Part shown: positions 8,742 to 16,519 of the stretch, piece after piece
How positions within the stretch are numbered: position 1 is the stretch's first letter
Layout: each line of letters starts with the position of its first letter
DNA from: Halanaerobium salsuginis
GTDB lineage: Bacteria; Bacillota; Halanaerobiia; Halanaerobiales; Halanaerobiaceae
Reading direction: 5' to 3'
DNA length: 64,000 nt
Assembly: GCF_900114545.1 (NCBI RefSeq)
Contig: NZ_FOTI01000007.1
Coordinates: forward strand, 1 to 64,000
The notes under the pieces: model-generated
What the model was told of the DNA's origin: nothing
What the model saw: only the letters and a program-made list of their open reading frames with translations
Databases searched by the model: none
Position numbers and translations under genes: made by a program

Positions 8742-9518
8742 TTAAAACAATTCTTTTAAATTATCTAATTGATAATTTGTTTGGTCAACAAGGTCTGTAA
8801 ATTCATCGATTATCTCTTCTAAGTAAGTAGAAATTTGGGGACTAGATATTTTGCGGCTAGAACGTGGTATGTTAATAACTATTTCTTTAGTAATACCCTG
8901 CTCTTTAGCTAAAAAATAAATTCTATCTGCCAGCAAAAGGGCAGCTTCTGGGTCGTGAGTAATTAAAAAGAGAGTGGTCTTACTCTGCTGCTGAATAACA
9001 TCTAATAGCTGTCGCAAATTAAATTTAGTTTGTAAATCAAGTGATTTAAAGGGCTCATCTAAAAAAACAAGATCTGGTTTAACTGCAAAAGCTCTAATCA
9101 ATTCCAGTCTTTGCTGCATCCCTCCTGATAATTGGGCAGGAAAAGCTTTTCTAAATCCTGCTAAATCAGCTATTTCAAAAAGTAAATCTCTTAACTTCTT
9201 TTCTTTGCTCAAACCATAATTTTTTTGTACAAAAAGCAAATTTTCTTCTGCAGTCTGCCAGGGCAGAAGTCTTGGTGATTGAAAAACATAAGCAAAACGG
9301 GGGTCACCATTTTTAATGACCTGGCCAAAATCAGGTCTTGCTAAGCTAGAAGCAATCCTCATTAAAGTTGTTTTTCCACTACCAGAATGTCCCAACAGAC
9401 AAGTTACTTCTCTCTGATAAATCTTAAGATCAACTTCTTTTAAAACAGCTAGTTTGCCATAACTTTTTGAAATACTCCTTAATTCAATTATTGGTTTAGA
9501 AATTTGATCTTTAAACAT
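8742..9518 (-). CDS. ABC transporter ATPase, NitT/TauT type
   Basis: 258-aa nucleotide-binding subunit. Walker A GHSGSGKT at residues 43-50, a Q-loop in YVFQSPRLLPWQTAEENL, signature LSGGMQQRLELIRAF and Walker B LVFLDEPFKSLD, all as in SsuB/TauB/NrtD proteins. I set the start at the ATG preceded by AGGTGG at about 9522; a TTG 15 bases further out is in frame but has no ribosome binding site. The 3' end of the permease gene is overlapped slightly, indicating translational coupling with the rest of the importer. Confidence 0.9.
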   Translation of the reverse strand: MFKDQISKPIIELRSISKSYGKLAVLKEVDLKIYQREVTCLLGHSGSGKTTLMRIASSLARPDFGQVIKNGDPRFAYVFQSPRLLPWQTAEENLLFVQKNYGLSKEKKLRDLLFEIADLAGFRKAFPAQLSGGMQQRLELIRAFAVKPDLVFLDEPFKSLDLQTKFNLRQLLDVIQQQSKTTLFLITHDPEAALLLADRIYFLAKEQGITKEIVINIPRSSRKISSPQISTYLEEIIDEFTDLVDQTNYQLDNLKELF

Positions 9519-10263
9519 TTTTCCACCTGCCAACTCTAGCTTTAAGTTTTTCTAATAAATAATATTCAACAAAAAGCATAAATAAAATCAAAATAATTGT
9601 CCAGGCAAATAAACGATCTGTAGCCAGCATTGAATTAGCAAGACTTAGCTGATAACCAATTCCGCTAGAAGAAGCAATAAATTCAGCAAAAACGGAGGCC
9701 TTCCAGGCAAAAGCAAAGGCTATACTTAAAGCAGATACAAGAGCTGGCAATAATGATGGTAAATAAATAGCTTTAATTATTCTAATTTCTGGAGTTGAAT
9801 AGGCCCGGGCCATCTCCACCAATTCTTCATCAATATCTGTTAATCCCTGATATAGATTTACAAAAATAACTGGCAAGGAAACTATAAAAATCAAAAAAAT
9901 TGGAGTCAAATTATCAGCTACACCAAACCAGACTACTGCCAGCGAGGCCCAGACAACTGGTGGAGTAGCCTGAATGATTGTTAAAAAGGGCCGCAAAGTT
10001 TGCTCTAGTAATTTGAATCTATAAAGTAATAAGGCAAGTATAATGCCAAAAAGAACAGCTAATAAATATGCAGCTAATGTCCTCTCAATAGTAATTAAAA
10101 AGCTCTGCCATAAAACTCCAGAGCTGGCTAGCTGCTTTAAAGCCTGAGCTACTTCCTGAACTGAAGGAAGAACAAGACTATTTACCCTGCTGGCTGCTTT
10201 AATCCAAATAAATATTAAAAAAGCTAACAACAGCCAGAAAGGCTTAATAATAAAATTCTTCAT
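9511..10263 (-). CDS. ABC transporter permease, NitT/TauT type
   Basis: 250-aa membrane subunit with about six transmembrane segments and the family's EAA loop (EMARAYSTPEIRIIKAIYLP). Blocks TIERTLAAYLLAVLFGI and AFAFAWKASVFAEFIA match SsuC/TauC permeases. Start taken at the ATG after GGGTGG; a GTG at 10276-10278 is a less likely alternative. The start overlaps the 3' end of the binding-protein gene and its own 3' end overlaps the ATPase start, so the three genes form a tight cassette. Confidence 0.9.
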   Translation of the reverse strand: MKNFIIKPFWLLLAFLIFIWIKAASRVNSLVLPSVQEVAQALKQLASSGVLWQSFLITIERTLAAYLLAVLFGIILALLLYRFKLLEQTLRPFLTIIQATPPVVWASLAVVWFGVADNLTPIFLIFIVSLPVIFVNLYQGLTDIDEELVEMARAYSTPEIRIIKAIYLPSLLPALVSALSIAFAFAWKASVFAEFIASSSGIGYQLSLANSMLATDRLFAWTIILILFMLFVEYYLLEKLKARVGRWKNV

Positions 10264-11191
10264 CCGGTAAACTGCCACCCAATAACTCAGGATTAAAGTT
10301 TAACATTTTGGAGAAATAAAAATCAGTTAAATTTTTACTTTCAGCGGCAGGATAAATATTTAAATTAACTCTAGTGAGAGATTTTTTTAAAATAGACTCC
10401 GGTAGAGAAAAGTTCTCTGCAGCCAGCTTTGCTGCTGCATCTGGATGCTGATTAACCCAGATAATTCCTTTTTTATAATAACTATTAATAATTGCAGTAA
10501 ATTGTGGATTTTCTGCTGCAAAATCACTATTAACAAAAAGTGCAACAAAAGGAATCCGCTCATCATTATTTAGCCTGGCCCATTCTTGCTGGATATCCAT
10601 AACCAGCTTCGCCTGTTTATTTTTAGCCAGACTAACAGTAACTAAAGGTTCCGGCAAAAATATAGCATCTAATTTACCAGCCATAAACAATTTAGCACTG
10701 CCAGGCAGAGCCCGATAAACAAAATTAACTTTTGTCAGATCAGCTCCATTATTTTTTAATAGATAACGAGCCAAAAAGTCTAATGGACCACCTTTTAAAG
10801 GTAAAGCAAGCGACTTACCTTCTAAATCCTGCCAGGTATTTATCTCAAGGCCATTACTAAGTAAGTAATCAATCCCCCAGGTGTTAACATTTAATAATTT
10901 AAGCTTAACTCCTCGATTATAAGCATTAGCGCCTACATTACTACCAGTAATTAAAAAATTAATTTCATTTTGGGCCAGCAGTGATATACCTCGTTGATGC
11001 TCAGACGAAAGCTGAACATCTAAATTCAAAGCAGCTGGTAAATTGTTCTCCTGCTGCATCCATAAAAAAGGCAGTGCTGCCGGAATAGAAGGAGTTTGTA
11101 TTTTAACATCAAGTGCAGCAGCAGTTTGCCCAAAACTAAATCCAATTAAAAAAATCAAAGTAATAATTATTATTTTGCGTGCTAGTTTCAA
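10244..11191 (-). CDS. ABC transporter substrate-binding protein, NitT/TauT (NMT1) type
   Basis: 315-aa extracytoplasmic receptor with a non-lipoprotein signal peptide (cleavage probably after the AAA near residue 26). The fold family shows in IPAALPFLWMQQEN, NVGANAYNRGVKLKLLNV, the LEGKSLALPLKGGPLDFLARY region and FMAGKLDAIFLPEPLV, as in SsuA, NrtA and ThiY receptors. These proteins bind sulfonates, nitrate, pyrimidines and other small ligands, so the substrate cannot be assigned. It lies between the SUF-like genes and its own permease and ATPase genes, and its C-terminus overlaps the permease start. Confidence 0.88.
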   Translation of the reverse strand: MKLARKIIIITLIFLIGFSFGQTAAALDVKIQTPSIPAALPFLWMQQENNLPAALNLDVQLSSEHQRGISLLAQNEINFLITGSNVGANAYNRGVKLKLLNVNTWGIDYLLSNGLEINTWQDLEGKSLALPLKGGPLDFLARYLLKNNGADLTKVNFVYRALPGSAKLFMAGKLDAIFLPEPLVTVSLAKNKQAKLVMDIQQEWARLNNDERIPFVALFVNSDFAAENPQFTAIINSYYKKGIIWVNQHPDAAAKLAAENFSLPESILKKSLTRVNLNIYPAAESKNLTDFYFSKMLNFNPELLGGSLPDEEFYY

Positions 11192-11221
11192 ACTTTTTTT
11201 CCTCCTTTAATTTAAAATTTA

Positions 11222-12160
11222 CTAATCATTTAATAAACCTTGAATAATTACATCAGCAGCAGCTTCTTCATCAAGCCCCCGGGCCATCAGAGTTTGCAGC
11301 TGTGTACTATCAACACTTCCAATAGCAGCTTCGTGAGTTATCTTTGCTTCTGGATGACGCACATCAACAATTGGAACTGCTCTAGCAATTGCCTGATCTT
11401 TAATGATTTCTGTACAGTCAACATGCCCCATTGCCCCAGCAGCGTCTGCTGTTAACTCATTATAAATATCTGCTCTTGCATTTTCTTTTAGAGCAATTTT
11501 AGAATCTAATATTCCTCTTGCATCTTTGCCCTGAAGATGAGCAGCTTCTCTAATTTTAACCTGATCATCTGCCTGGGCACTGATTCTAGCTAGCATTTCT
11601 ACAGTAGCAGCTTCTGCAATAACTGCTTCATAATCAAAATCAATCTTACCTACTCTACCTTTAAGTAGATCAAATTTAGTTACCAGCTGGCCCCGGGCAG
11701 CTAGATTAATATCAGATTTAGCAATCACTTCAACTCCACCATGATCACCATGAAAATGATGTTCTTTATAAATATAGCTGCCCCCTTCTTCTATTTCAAT
11801 TACTGCATCCATAATATGTTGAACCTGAACAGCATTTGGGAAAACACAATCTGCTCTTACTTCTACAGCAGCATTTTTTTCTATTTTAACTACCATGTCT
11901 ATCTGCTGACGCCCTTCTTTAGGTAAAACTCCAAAACACATATGGACTGGATTTTTAATTTTATAACCTGCTTTTACAGTAATTTTAACCTTTACAGCTC
12001 CAGGACTAATTTTGTCTGCCTCTACTTTCAGACCCTCTACACCATGTTTACCTAATACCTGATCTCTTTCTAAAACCAGATGAGCAACTTCACTATCAGC
12101 AAAAATATCTTCTCCTCCAGCTGACTTATAAGCATCTACCATCATTTGATAATCATTCAT
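11222..12160 (-). CDS. SufB/SufD-family Fe-S scaffold protein, short (SmsB-like)
   Basis: 312-aa single SufB/D beta-helix protein, much shorter than classical SufB (about 470 aa) and similar in size to the minimal SUF scaffold called SufB2 or SmsB. The C-terminal core carries a cysteine in GHVDCTEIIKD and a histidine in EAKITHEAAIGSVD, at the places where SufB/SufD residues bind the nascent cluster, so it may be functional. The start is the ATG that overlaps the sufC stop as TAATG; the GGAGG inside the end of sufC is its ribosome binding site. No sufS, sufU or classical sufB is adjacent. A role in Fe-S cluster handling is likely by family. Confidence 0.85.
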   Translation of the reverse strand: MNDYQMMVDAYKSAGGEDIFADSEVAHLVLERDQVLGKHGVEGLKVEADKISPGAVKVKITVKAGYKIKNPVHMCFGVLPKEGRQQIDMVVKIEKNAAVEVRADCVFPNAVQVQHIMDAVIEIEEGGSYIYKEHHFHGDHGGVEVIAKSDINLAARGQLVTKFDLLKGRVGKIDFDYEAVIAEAATVEMLARISAQADDQVKIREAAHLQGKDARGILDSKIALKENARADIYNELTADAAGAMGHVDCTEIIKDQAIARAVPIVDVRHPEAKITHEAAIGSVDSTQLQTLMARGLDEEAAADVIIQGLLND

Positions 12161-12909
12161 TAGCTGGCTGCCTCCTTTTCGCAATCTTCTGCTTTAGCAC
12201 AGGGAAAACAAAATGATTTAAAATAATCGCTAATTGCAGATGGCGCACCTTCTCTAATTATTTCACCAGCACAAACAAGTGCAGCCCGATCAGCATATTC
12301 TAACATTTCTTCTGAATGAGTGATCAATAAAATTCCACTACCTGATTTTTTGAAATAGTTAATTACATTAGCAATATTATTTAGAGCTACAATATCAACT
12401 CCAGAATCAGGTTCATCTAAAATAATGCATTCTGGTTCCATCAAGATTAAAGAAGCCAGTTCAATACGTTTCCTTTCGCCTCCGCTTAAACTGCGGTCAA
12501 CAAAACGATCTAAATACTGAGCTGGATTAATTGCAACCTGATCCAGTGCTTCTCTGAGTTTATTTTCTGTAACTTCTTTATCCCTGCTTTTAAGTCCCAA
12601 TGATAAAAATTCTCTTACAGTAACCCCCTGATAACGCGCTGGTTCCTGCCAGGCCAGAGTAATTCCCCGCTGAGCTCTTTGATTAATCTTTAAATCATTA
12701 ATTTTTTCACCTTTAAAGATCATCTCACCTGATTGAGGTTGATAATTATTAAGTCCCATTAAAGTATAGGCAAAAGTAGATTTGCCACAGCCATTCGGAC
12801 CTATTAAAGCAAAAACTTCCCCTTTGGCCAGAGAAAATTCCATTCCCCTTAAAATTTCTGCTTCATTTATCTTAAGATGTAGATCCTTAATTTCCAGTAG
12901 TTTTGACAT
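12160..12909 (-). CDS. sufC: SufC-like ATPase
   Basis: 249-aa cytosolic ABC-type ATPase of the SufC family: Walker A GPNGCGKS at residues 37-44, signature SGGERKRIELASL and Walker B CIILDEPDSGVD. It should pair with the downstream SufB/D-like protein to form a minimal scaffold complex. An oddity is the C-terminal tail FCFPCAKAEDCEKEAAS, with a C-x2-C-x5-C cluster I do not associate with classical SufC. The gene ends in a one-base overlap with the scaffold gene, so the pair is translationally coupled. Confidence 0.88.
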   Translation of the reverse strand: MSKLLEIKDLHLKINEAEILRGMEFSLAKGEVFALIGPNGCGKSTFAYTLMGLNNYQPQSGEMIFKGEKINDLKINQRAQRGITLAWQEPARYQGVTVREFLSLGLKSRDKEVTENKLREALDQVAINPAQYLDRFVDRSLSGGERKRIELASLILMEPECIILDEPDSGVDIVALNNIANVINYFKKSGSGILLITHSEEMLEYADRAALVCAGEIIREGAPSAISDYFKSFCFPCAKAEDCEKEAAS

Positions 12910-12939
12910 AAAAAATCCCCCAATTTAACTTAATATAAT

Positions 12940-14163
12940 TTATTCCTGTCCTAAAAATTCATTTATTTTAGCAGCATGATGGCCCGGAATAATTAGATGA
13001 TGATTCCCAATTGCCTCATTTAAAAAATATTCTTCACTTTGTGGTAAAGATACTTTTAACTGAGTACGACAAGCATTAGCAGAATCTTGATTAGCTAAAA
13101 TCATTCCTTCAGCTACAAAATACTGCTCCAGACCAGCTCCACCAATTTTAAAAACTGTAACTGGTCCTTCAGCTAAAATACCCTGAATTCCAATTCCCAG
13201 ACCAGTTTCAAAATGATCTCTAATTATATATTCCTGGCTTAAATCTGTAGCAATTGTACAATGAGCAAATAAAATTTCTGCTTTTTCACTATCAATTGCG
13301 GCTGGATTAGCCATAAAAGATAACTCACCAGTTAAATGATAAGCAAAAAGCATAGAAAATAGAGCTGGAACATCTCCTTCACAACCTGCCATAATCCCTT
13401 CATTATTAAGTAATGATAAGGCAAGGCAGCCAGTAGTCTTTATTTTTTCTACTAAATCAAAACAGCGAACTGTCAGAGCAGTTAGCTGATTATTTTTAAT
13501 TACTATTTTCAAAGCTAAATAAATTTTAGCTGCAGCAATTAAATCCTCAGAACTGCTATCCAGCTGTTTAACTGCCTGCTCTTTAAAATTGACTGCAATT
13601 TGCTCAGCCTTATTTAGCTCAACTTTTTCTAAAGCTTGATAAACTTCCGTCAGTTCGATTTCTATAAATTCTGTCCCCCAATGATGGGTTGCATGTTCAT
13701 AATCAACCTGACTACCAATTAACCAATCAGATGGCTGACCAATTATTCCAATTCGATCATTAGCTATTTTTTCTCTAGCTCTTTTATACTCGGCTAATTG
13801 TTTAATTTCTTTTATTACCTTTGGCATTGAGCCATGTAAAATTTTAGCTGGAACACCTTCACTATTTAAAAAGCTTAAAATCTCTAAAGCAGCTGGCAGT
13901 GAATTATGCAGTTCTGTAGCCAGCAAATAAACTGGACTAGGTAAATAGGCTAAATTATCAGCTAATATTTGTTCAGAACCACCTGACTTAATAAAATTAA
14001 TAGTCAGGTCAACTTGACTGAAATTATATTCTGGCAGTTCAGCTACTGTTACCTCTTCCACCTCAAACTCATCCTCAAGCTGCTGATATTTAGCAGCCAG
14101 AGTTTGGTTGAGCCTGGCTTCAGAATGAACAGCTGATTTAATTGATACTAACGCAATTTTCAT
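12940..14163 (-). CDS. L-fucose/L-arabinose isomerase-like protein (COG2407 type)
   Basis: 407-aa protein resembling the fucose isomerase-related family. Visible are an N-terminal Rossmann-like part (MKIALVSIKSAVHSEARLN), the middle IGIIGQPSDWLIGSQVDY, the characteristic GCEGDVPALFSMLFAYHLTG around residue 260, and a C-terminal beta domain with a GNHHLIIPGHHAAKINEF end. The acidic residues in the GCEGD block are at the place where isomerases bind metal. No sugar pathway genes accompany it; instead it heads the SUF-like/ABC/CFA/Lpd operon, so a sugar isomerase role is doubtful. Head gene of the operon, 30 bases before sufC. Confidence 0.75.
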   Translation of the reverse strand: MKIALVSIKSAVHSEARLNQTLAAKYQQLEDEFEVEEVTVAELPEYNFSQVDLTINFIKSGGSEQILADNLAYLPSPVYLLATELHNSLPAALEILSFLNSEGVPAKILHGSMPKVIKEIKQLAEYKRAREKIANDRIGIIGQPSDWLIGSQVDYEHATHHWGTEFIEIELTEVYQALEKVELNKAEQIAVNFKEQAVKQLDSSSEDLIAAAKIYLALKIVIKNNQLTALTVRCFDLVEKIKTTGCLALSLLNNEGIMAGCEGDVPALFSMLFAYHLTGELSFMANPAAIDSEKAEILFAHCTIATDLSQEYIIRDHFETGLGIGIQGILAEGPVTVFKIGGAGLEQYFVAEGMILANQDSANACRTQLKVSLPQSEEYFLNEAIGNHHLIIPGHHAAKINEFLGQE

Positions 14164-14340
14164 TTTTTACCTCCACTTAAAAATATTATTTCTTAAGAAC
14201 TTCTAATTAGCTAAATTATCAGGTTATTTTTCGATTTATTTTTTAATTAAAAAAATTATTTAACAAATAATTTAAGCTATTTATAATTTAATTTGTCAAC
14301 TTAAAATATATCCTAAACTATATTATAATTAATAAAAGTC

Positions 14341-14358
14341 AACTTAGCAAACTAAGTT
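14341..14358. promoter_or_regulatory. Inverted repeat upstream of the eight-gene operon
   Basis: AACTTAG-CAAA-CTAAGTT is a perfect 7-base inverted repeat, about 180 bases upstream of the operon's first ATG. On the minus strand it abuts a TTGACT that could act as a -35 element (second TTGACA about 45 bases further downstream). It may be an operator; no regulator gene is adjacent. Confidence 0.4.
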
Positions 14359-14405
14359 AATAAGAATAGTTTTAGCAAAGTAAATTATAAAAACAAACTA
14401 CAAAA

Positions 14406-14430
14406 GAAAAAAGCCACCAGAATGGGCGGC
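14406..14430 (-). terminator. Terminator of glgA
   Basis: Minus-strand GCCGCC/GGTGGC hairpin (one G-U pair, loop of six) followed by six T. Lies directly after the glgA stop and before the promoter region of the eight-gene operon. The remainder of 14164-14405 is very AT-rich and holds no gene. Confidence 0.8.
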
Positions 14431-14458
14431 CTTAAAGTTTATTTATTTAGTCGCCAAA

Positions 14459-16261
14459 TTAAAGAGTTATCAAATCAGAAATTTGCTTATATTTTTTCTT
14501 TCCAATTCCCTTAACCTTTTTTAAATCTGTTTTTTTATTAAAACCATTACTGCTAGCTGATCGATAAGCAACTATTCTTTCTGCATAAAAATCTCCAATC
14601 CCCGGCAGTAAAGCAAATTCCGCAGCTGTAGCTAAATTTATATTAACTAGCTGACCAGATTCTTTCTTCTTTTTAGTCCTCTTTAAATTAGTCTTCTCTG
14701 GTAGAGAATTTTTATTACTAAGAGGAGCTGGTTCCGGTTTAAAAACTTTAATTGCTGTTTTGTTTTTACTAAATCTACTAATTTTTTTTGAAACAGTAGA
14801 ACTTTTCTTTGCTGAAAGACTATCCATTAAATTTTTATATAAAGAAAGATACTTTTGGGCTGAGTTATGCCAACTATAATCAAGTTTCATTACTCGCTGT
14901 ACCAGATCATGCCAGAGGTCTTCATCCTGATAAAAATTAATTGCGCGTTCAATTGTGTGCAGCATATCATGAGCATTATAATTACTAAAGCTAAAACCTG
15001 TTCCAGCACCAGTTGCTTCATTATAAGAAAGCACAGTATCATTTAAGCCACCTGTTTCTCTTACAATTGGTAAAACTCCATAGCGAAAACTTATTAACTG
15101 ACTCAAACCACATGGCTCAAAACGAGAAGGCATTAAGAAAAGATCAATTCCTGCATAAATCTGACTAGCTAAATTTGAATTATAGTTAATGGTAACTGAT
15201 AGACTATCAGGATAATACTGCTGCTGATTTAAAAAGAATTTCTCATACTCAGGCTGACCAGTCCCTAAAACAACTAGCTGAGCTCCACTTTCCATAATCT
15301 GGGGAAAAACAGCTTTAATTAACTCAATTCCTTTTTGTTCAACCAGACGAGAAATAAATCCAATAATTGGTCTTTCCACATCTACTTCTAAACCCAATTT
15401 TTGCTGCAGATGAACTTTATTAGCTAATTTTTTGGTTACATCAGCTGCAGAATATGGCACAGCTATCTTTGAATCAGTTTCTGGATTAAATTTACTATAA
15501 CTAAGGCCATTAATAATTCCTGTTAAATCATCGCCTCTCATTCGCAGAGCATAATCAAGCCCTTCTCCAAAATAAGCAGTCTGGATCTCTTGGGCATAAG
15601 TTTCACTAACAGTAGTTAATTGATCTGCATACATGATAGCTGTTTTCATATAATTTAATAAGCCATTATGCCTTATTTTACCACTTGCCCAATGTTCCGG
15701 AGCAACTCCCAATACATCAGCTGCAATGTGACCGGAAAACTGACCCTGATAGCGAAGATTATGAATTGTAAATACTGTTTTAATATCACGATAAAAATTT
15801 TGCTGACGATAATGATCAGCCAACAAGAGTGGTAAAGGGCCTGTCTGCCAATCATTAAGATGAATAATATCAGGTTTAAAATTAAGCACTGGTAACATGT
15901 CAAGTACTGCCTGGCAAAAGAAAGCAAACTGTTCATGCCGATCTTCATTTTCATAGATAGAATCACGATCAAAATAATATTTATTATCAATAAAATAAAC
16001 TGGTACTCCCGATTCTGTCAGTTGATTAACCCCAAGATAAGTATCTCGCCAGGCTAACTGAGTTCTAAAATGACAGACAGACTGCATTTTTTCTTTATAA
16101 ACAGCTGGAATCTGGCTATACTGAGGAATTACAAGTCTTACGTCATGACCTGCTTCTCTTAAAGCCTGGGGTAACGAACCTGCTACATCAGCTAAGCCAC
16201 CAGTTTTTATAAAAGGATCAGCTTCTGAAGCAACAAATAGAATTTTCAATTTTTTTTGCAT
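14459..16261 (-). CDS. glgA: Glycogen synthase fused to a ComEA-like helix-hairpin-helix domain
   Basis: ADP-glucose-dependent starch/glycogen synthase, about 600 aa against the usual 475-480. Residues 1-480 are a complete GT5 enzyme: KTGGLADV near the N-terminus (ADP-glucose loop), NDWQTGPLPLLLADHY, TIHNLRYQGQFSG, GFISRLVEQKGIELI and SRFEPCGLSQLISFRYG. A lysine- and serine-rich linker follows, and the last 65 residues read VNINLATAAEFALLPGIGDF... then LKKVKGIGKKKYKQI, the paired helix-hairpin-helix motifs of ComEA-like DNA-binding proteins. I start at the ATG at 16261; the TTG six codons earlier lies on the GGAGG ribosome binding site itself. Divergent from glgBCD. Confidence 0.92.
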   Translation of the reverse strand: MQKKLKILFVASEADPFIKTGGLADVAGSLPQALREAGHDVRLVIPQYSQIPAVYKEKMQSVCHFRTQLAWRDTYLGVNQLTESGVPVYFIDNKYYFDRDSIYENEDRHEQFAFFCQAVLDMLPVLNFKPDIIHLNDWQTGPLPLLLADHYRQQNFYRDIKTVFTIHNLRYQGQFSGHIAADVLGVAPEHWASGKIRHNGLLNYMKTAIMYADQLTTVSETYAQEIQTAYFGEGLDYALRMRGDDLTGIINGLSYSKFNPETDSKIAVPYSAADVTKKLANKVHLQQKLGLEVDVERPIIGFISRLVEQKGIELIKAVFPQIMESGAQLVVLGTGQPEYEKFFLNQQQYYPDSLSVTINYNSNLASQIYAGIDLFLMPSRFEPCGLSQLISFRYGVLPIVRETGGLNDTVLSYNEATGAGTGFSFSNYNAHDMLHTIERAINFYQDEDLWHDLVQRVMKLDYSWHNSAQKYLSLYKNLMDSLSAKKSSTVSKKISRFSKNKTAIKVFKPEPAPLSNKNSLPEKTNLKRTKKKKESGQLVNINLATAAEFALLPGIGDFYAERIVAYRSASSNGFNKKTDLKKVKGIGKKKYKQISDLITL

Positions 16262-16310
16262 GGAGCCACCTCCTGGCAAACTTCAATTCAACTTTGATTC
16301 ACTTAACAAT

Positions 16311-16339
16311 AGTTTATTAAAACTGAACTCTGATGTCAA
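16311..16339 (-). promoter_or_regulatory. glgA promoter
   Basis: Minus strand TTGACA (complement of 16334-16339), 17-base spacer, TAAACT (complement of 16311-16316). Faces glgA. The rest of the 16280-16519 divergent region has a TATAAT near 16424 facing glgB, without a good -35. Confidence 0.65.
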
Positions 16340-16519
16340 CTAAGATATTTTTAAGCCAATTGGGGAAAACTACCAATATTAACCGATTTTTTAAAGGAAA
16401 ATCTAAGTAAATAGAGAATAAATATAATACAAGAATTTTTTAAATTATCACAAAATCAGTTCAATTTCTGACTTAATTTAAAGTAATAAACAATCAGCAA
16501 TTCAGGAGGGGTGAATTTA

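Noticed and set aside
15673-15990. Minus-strand frame of 105 codons within glgA
   Set aside because: Lies inside the well supported glgA frame; hydrophobic shadow with no family resemblance. The same holds for other short frames nested in recognised genes.
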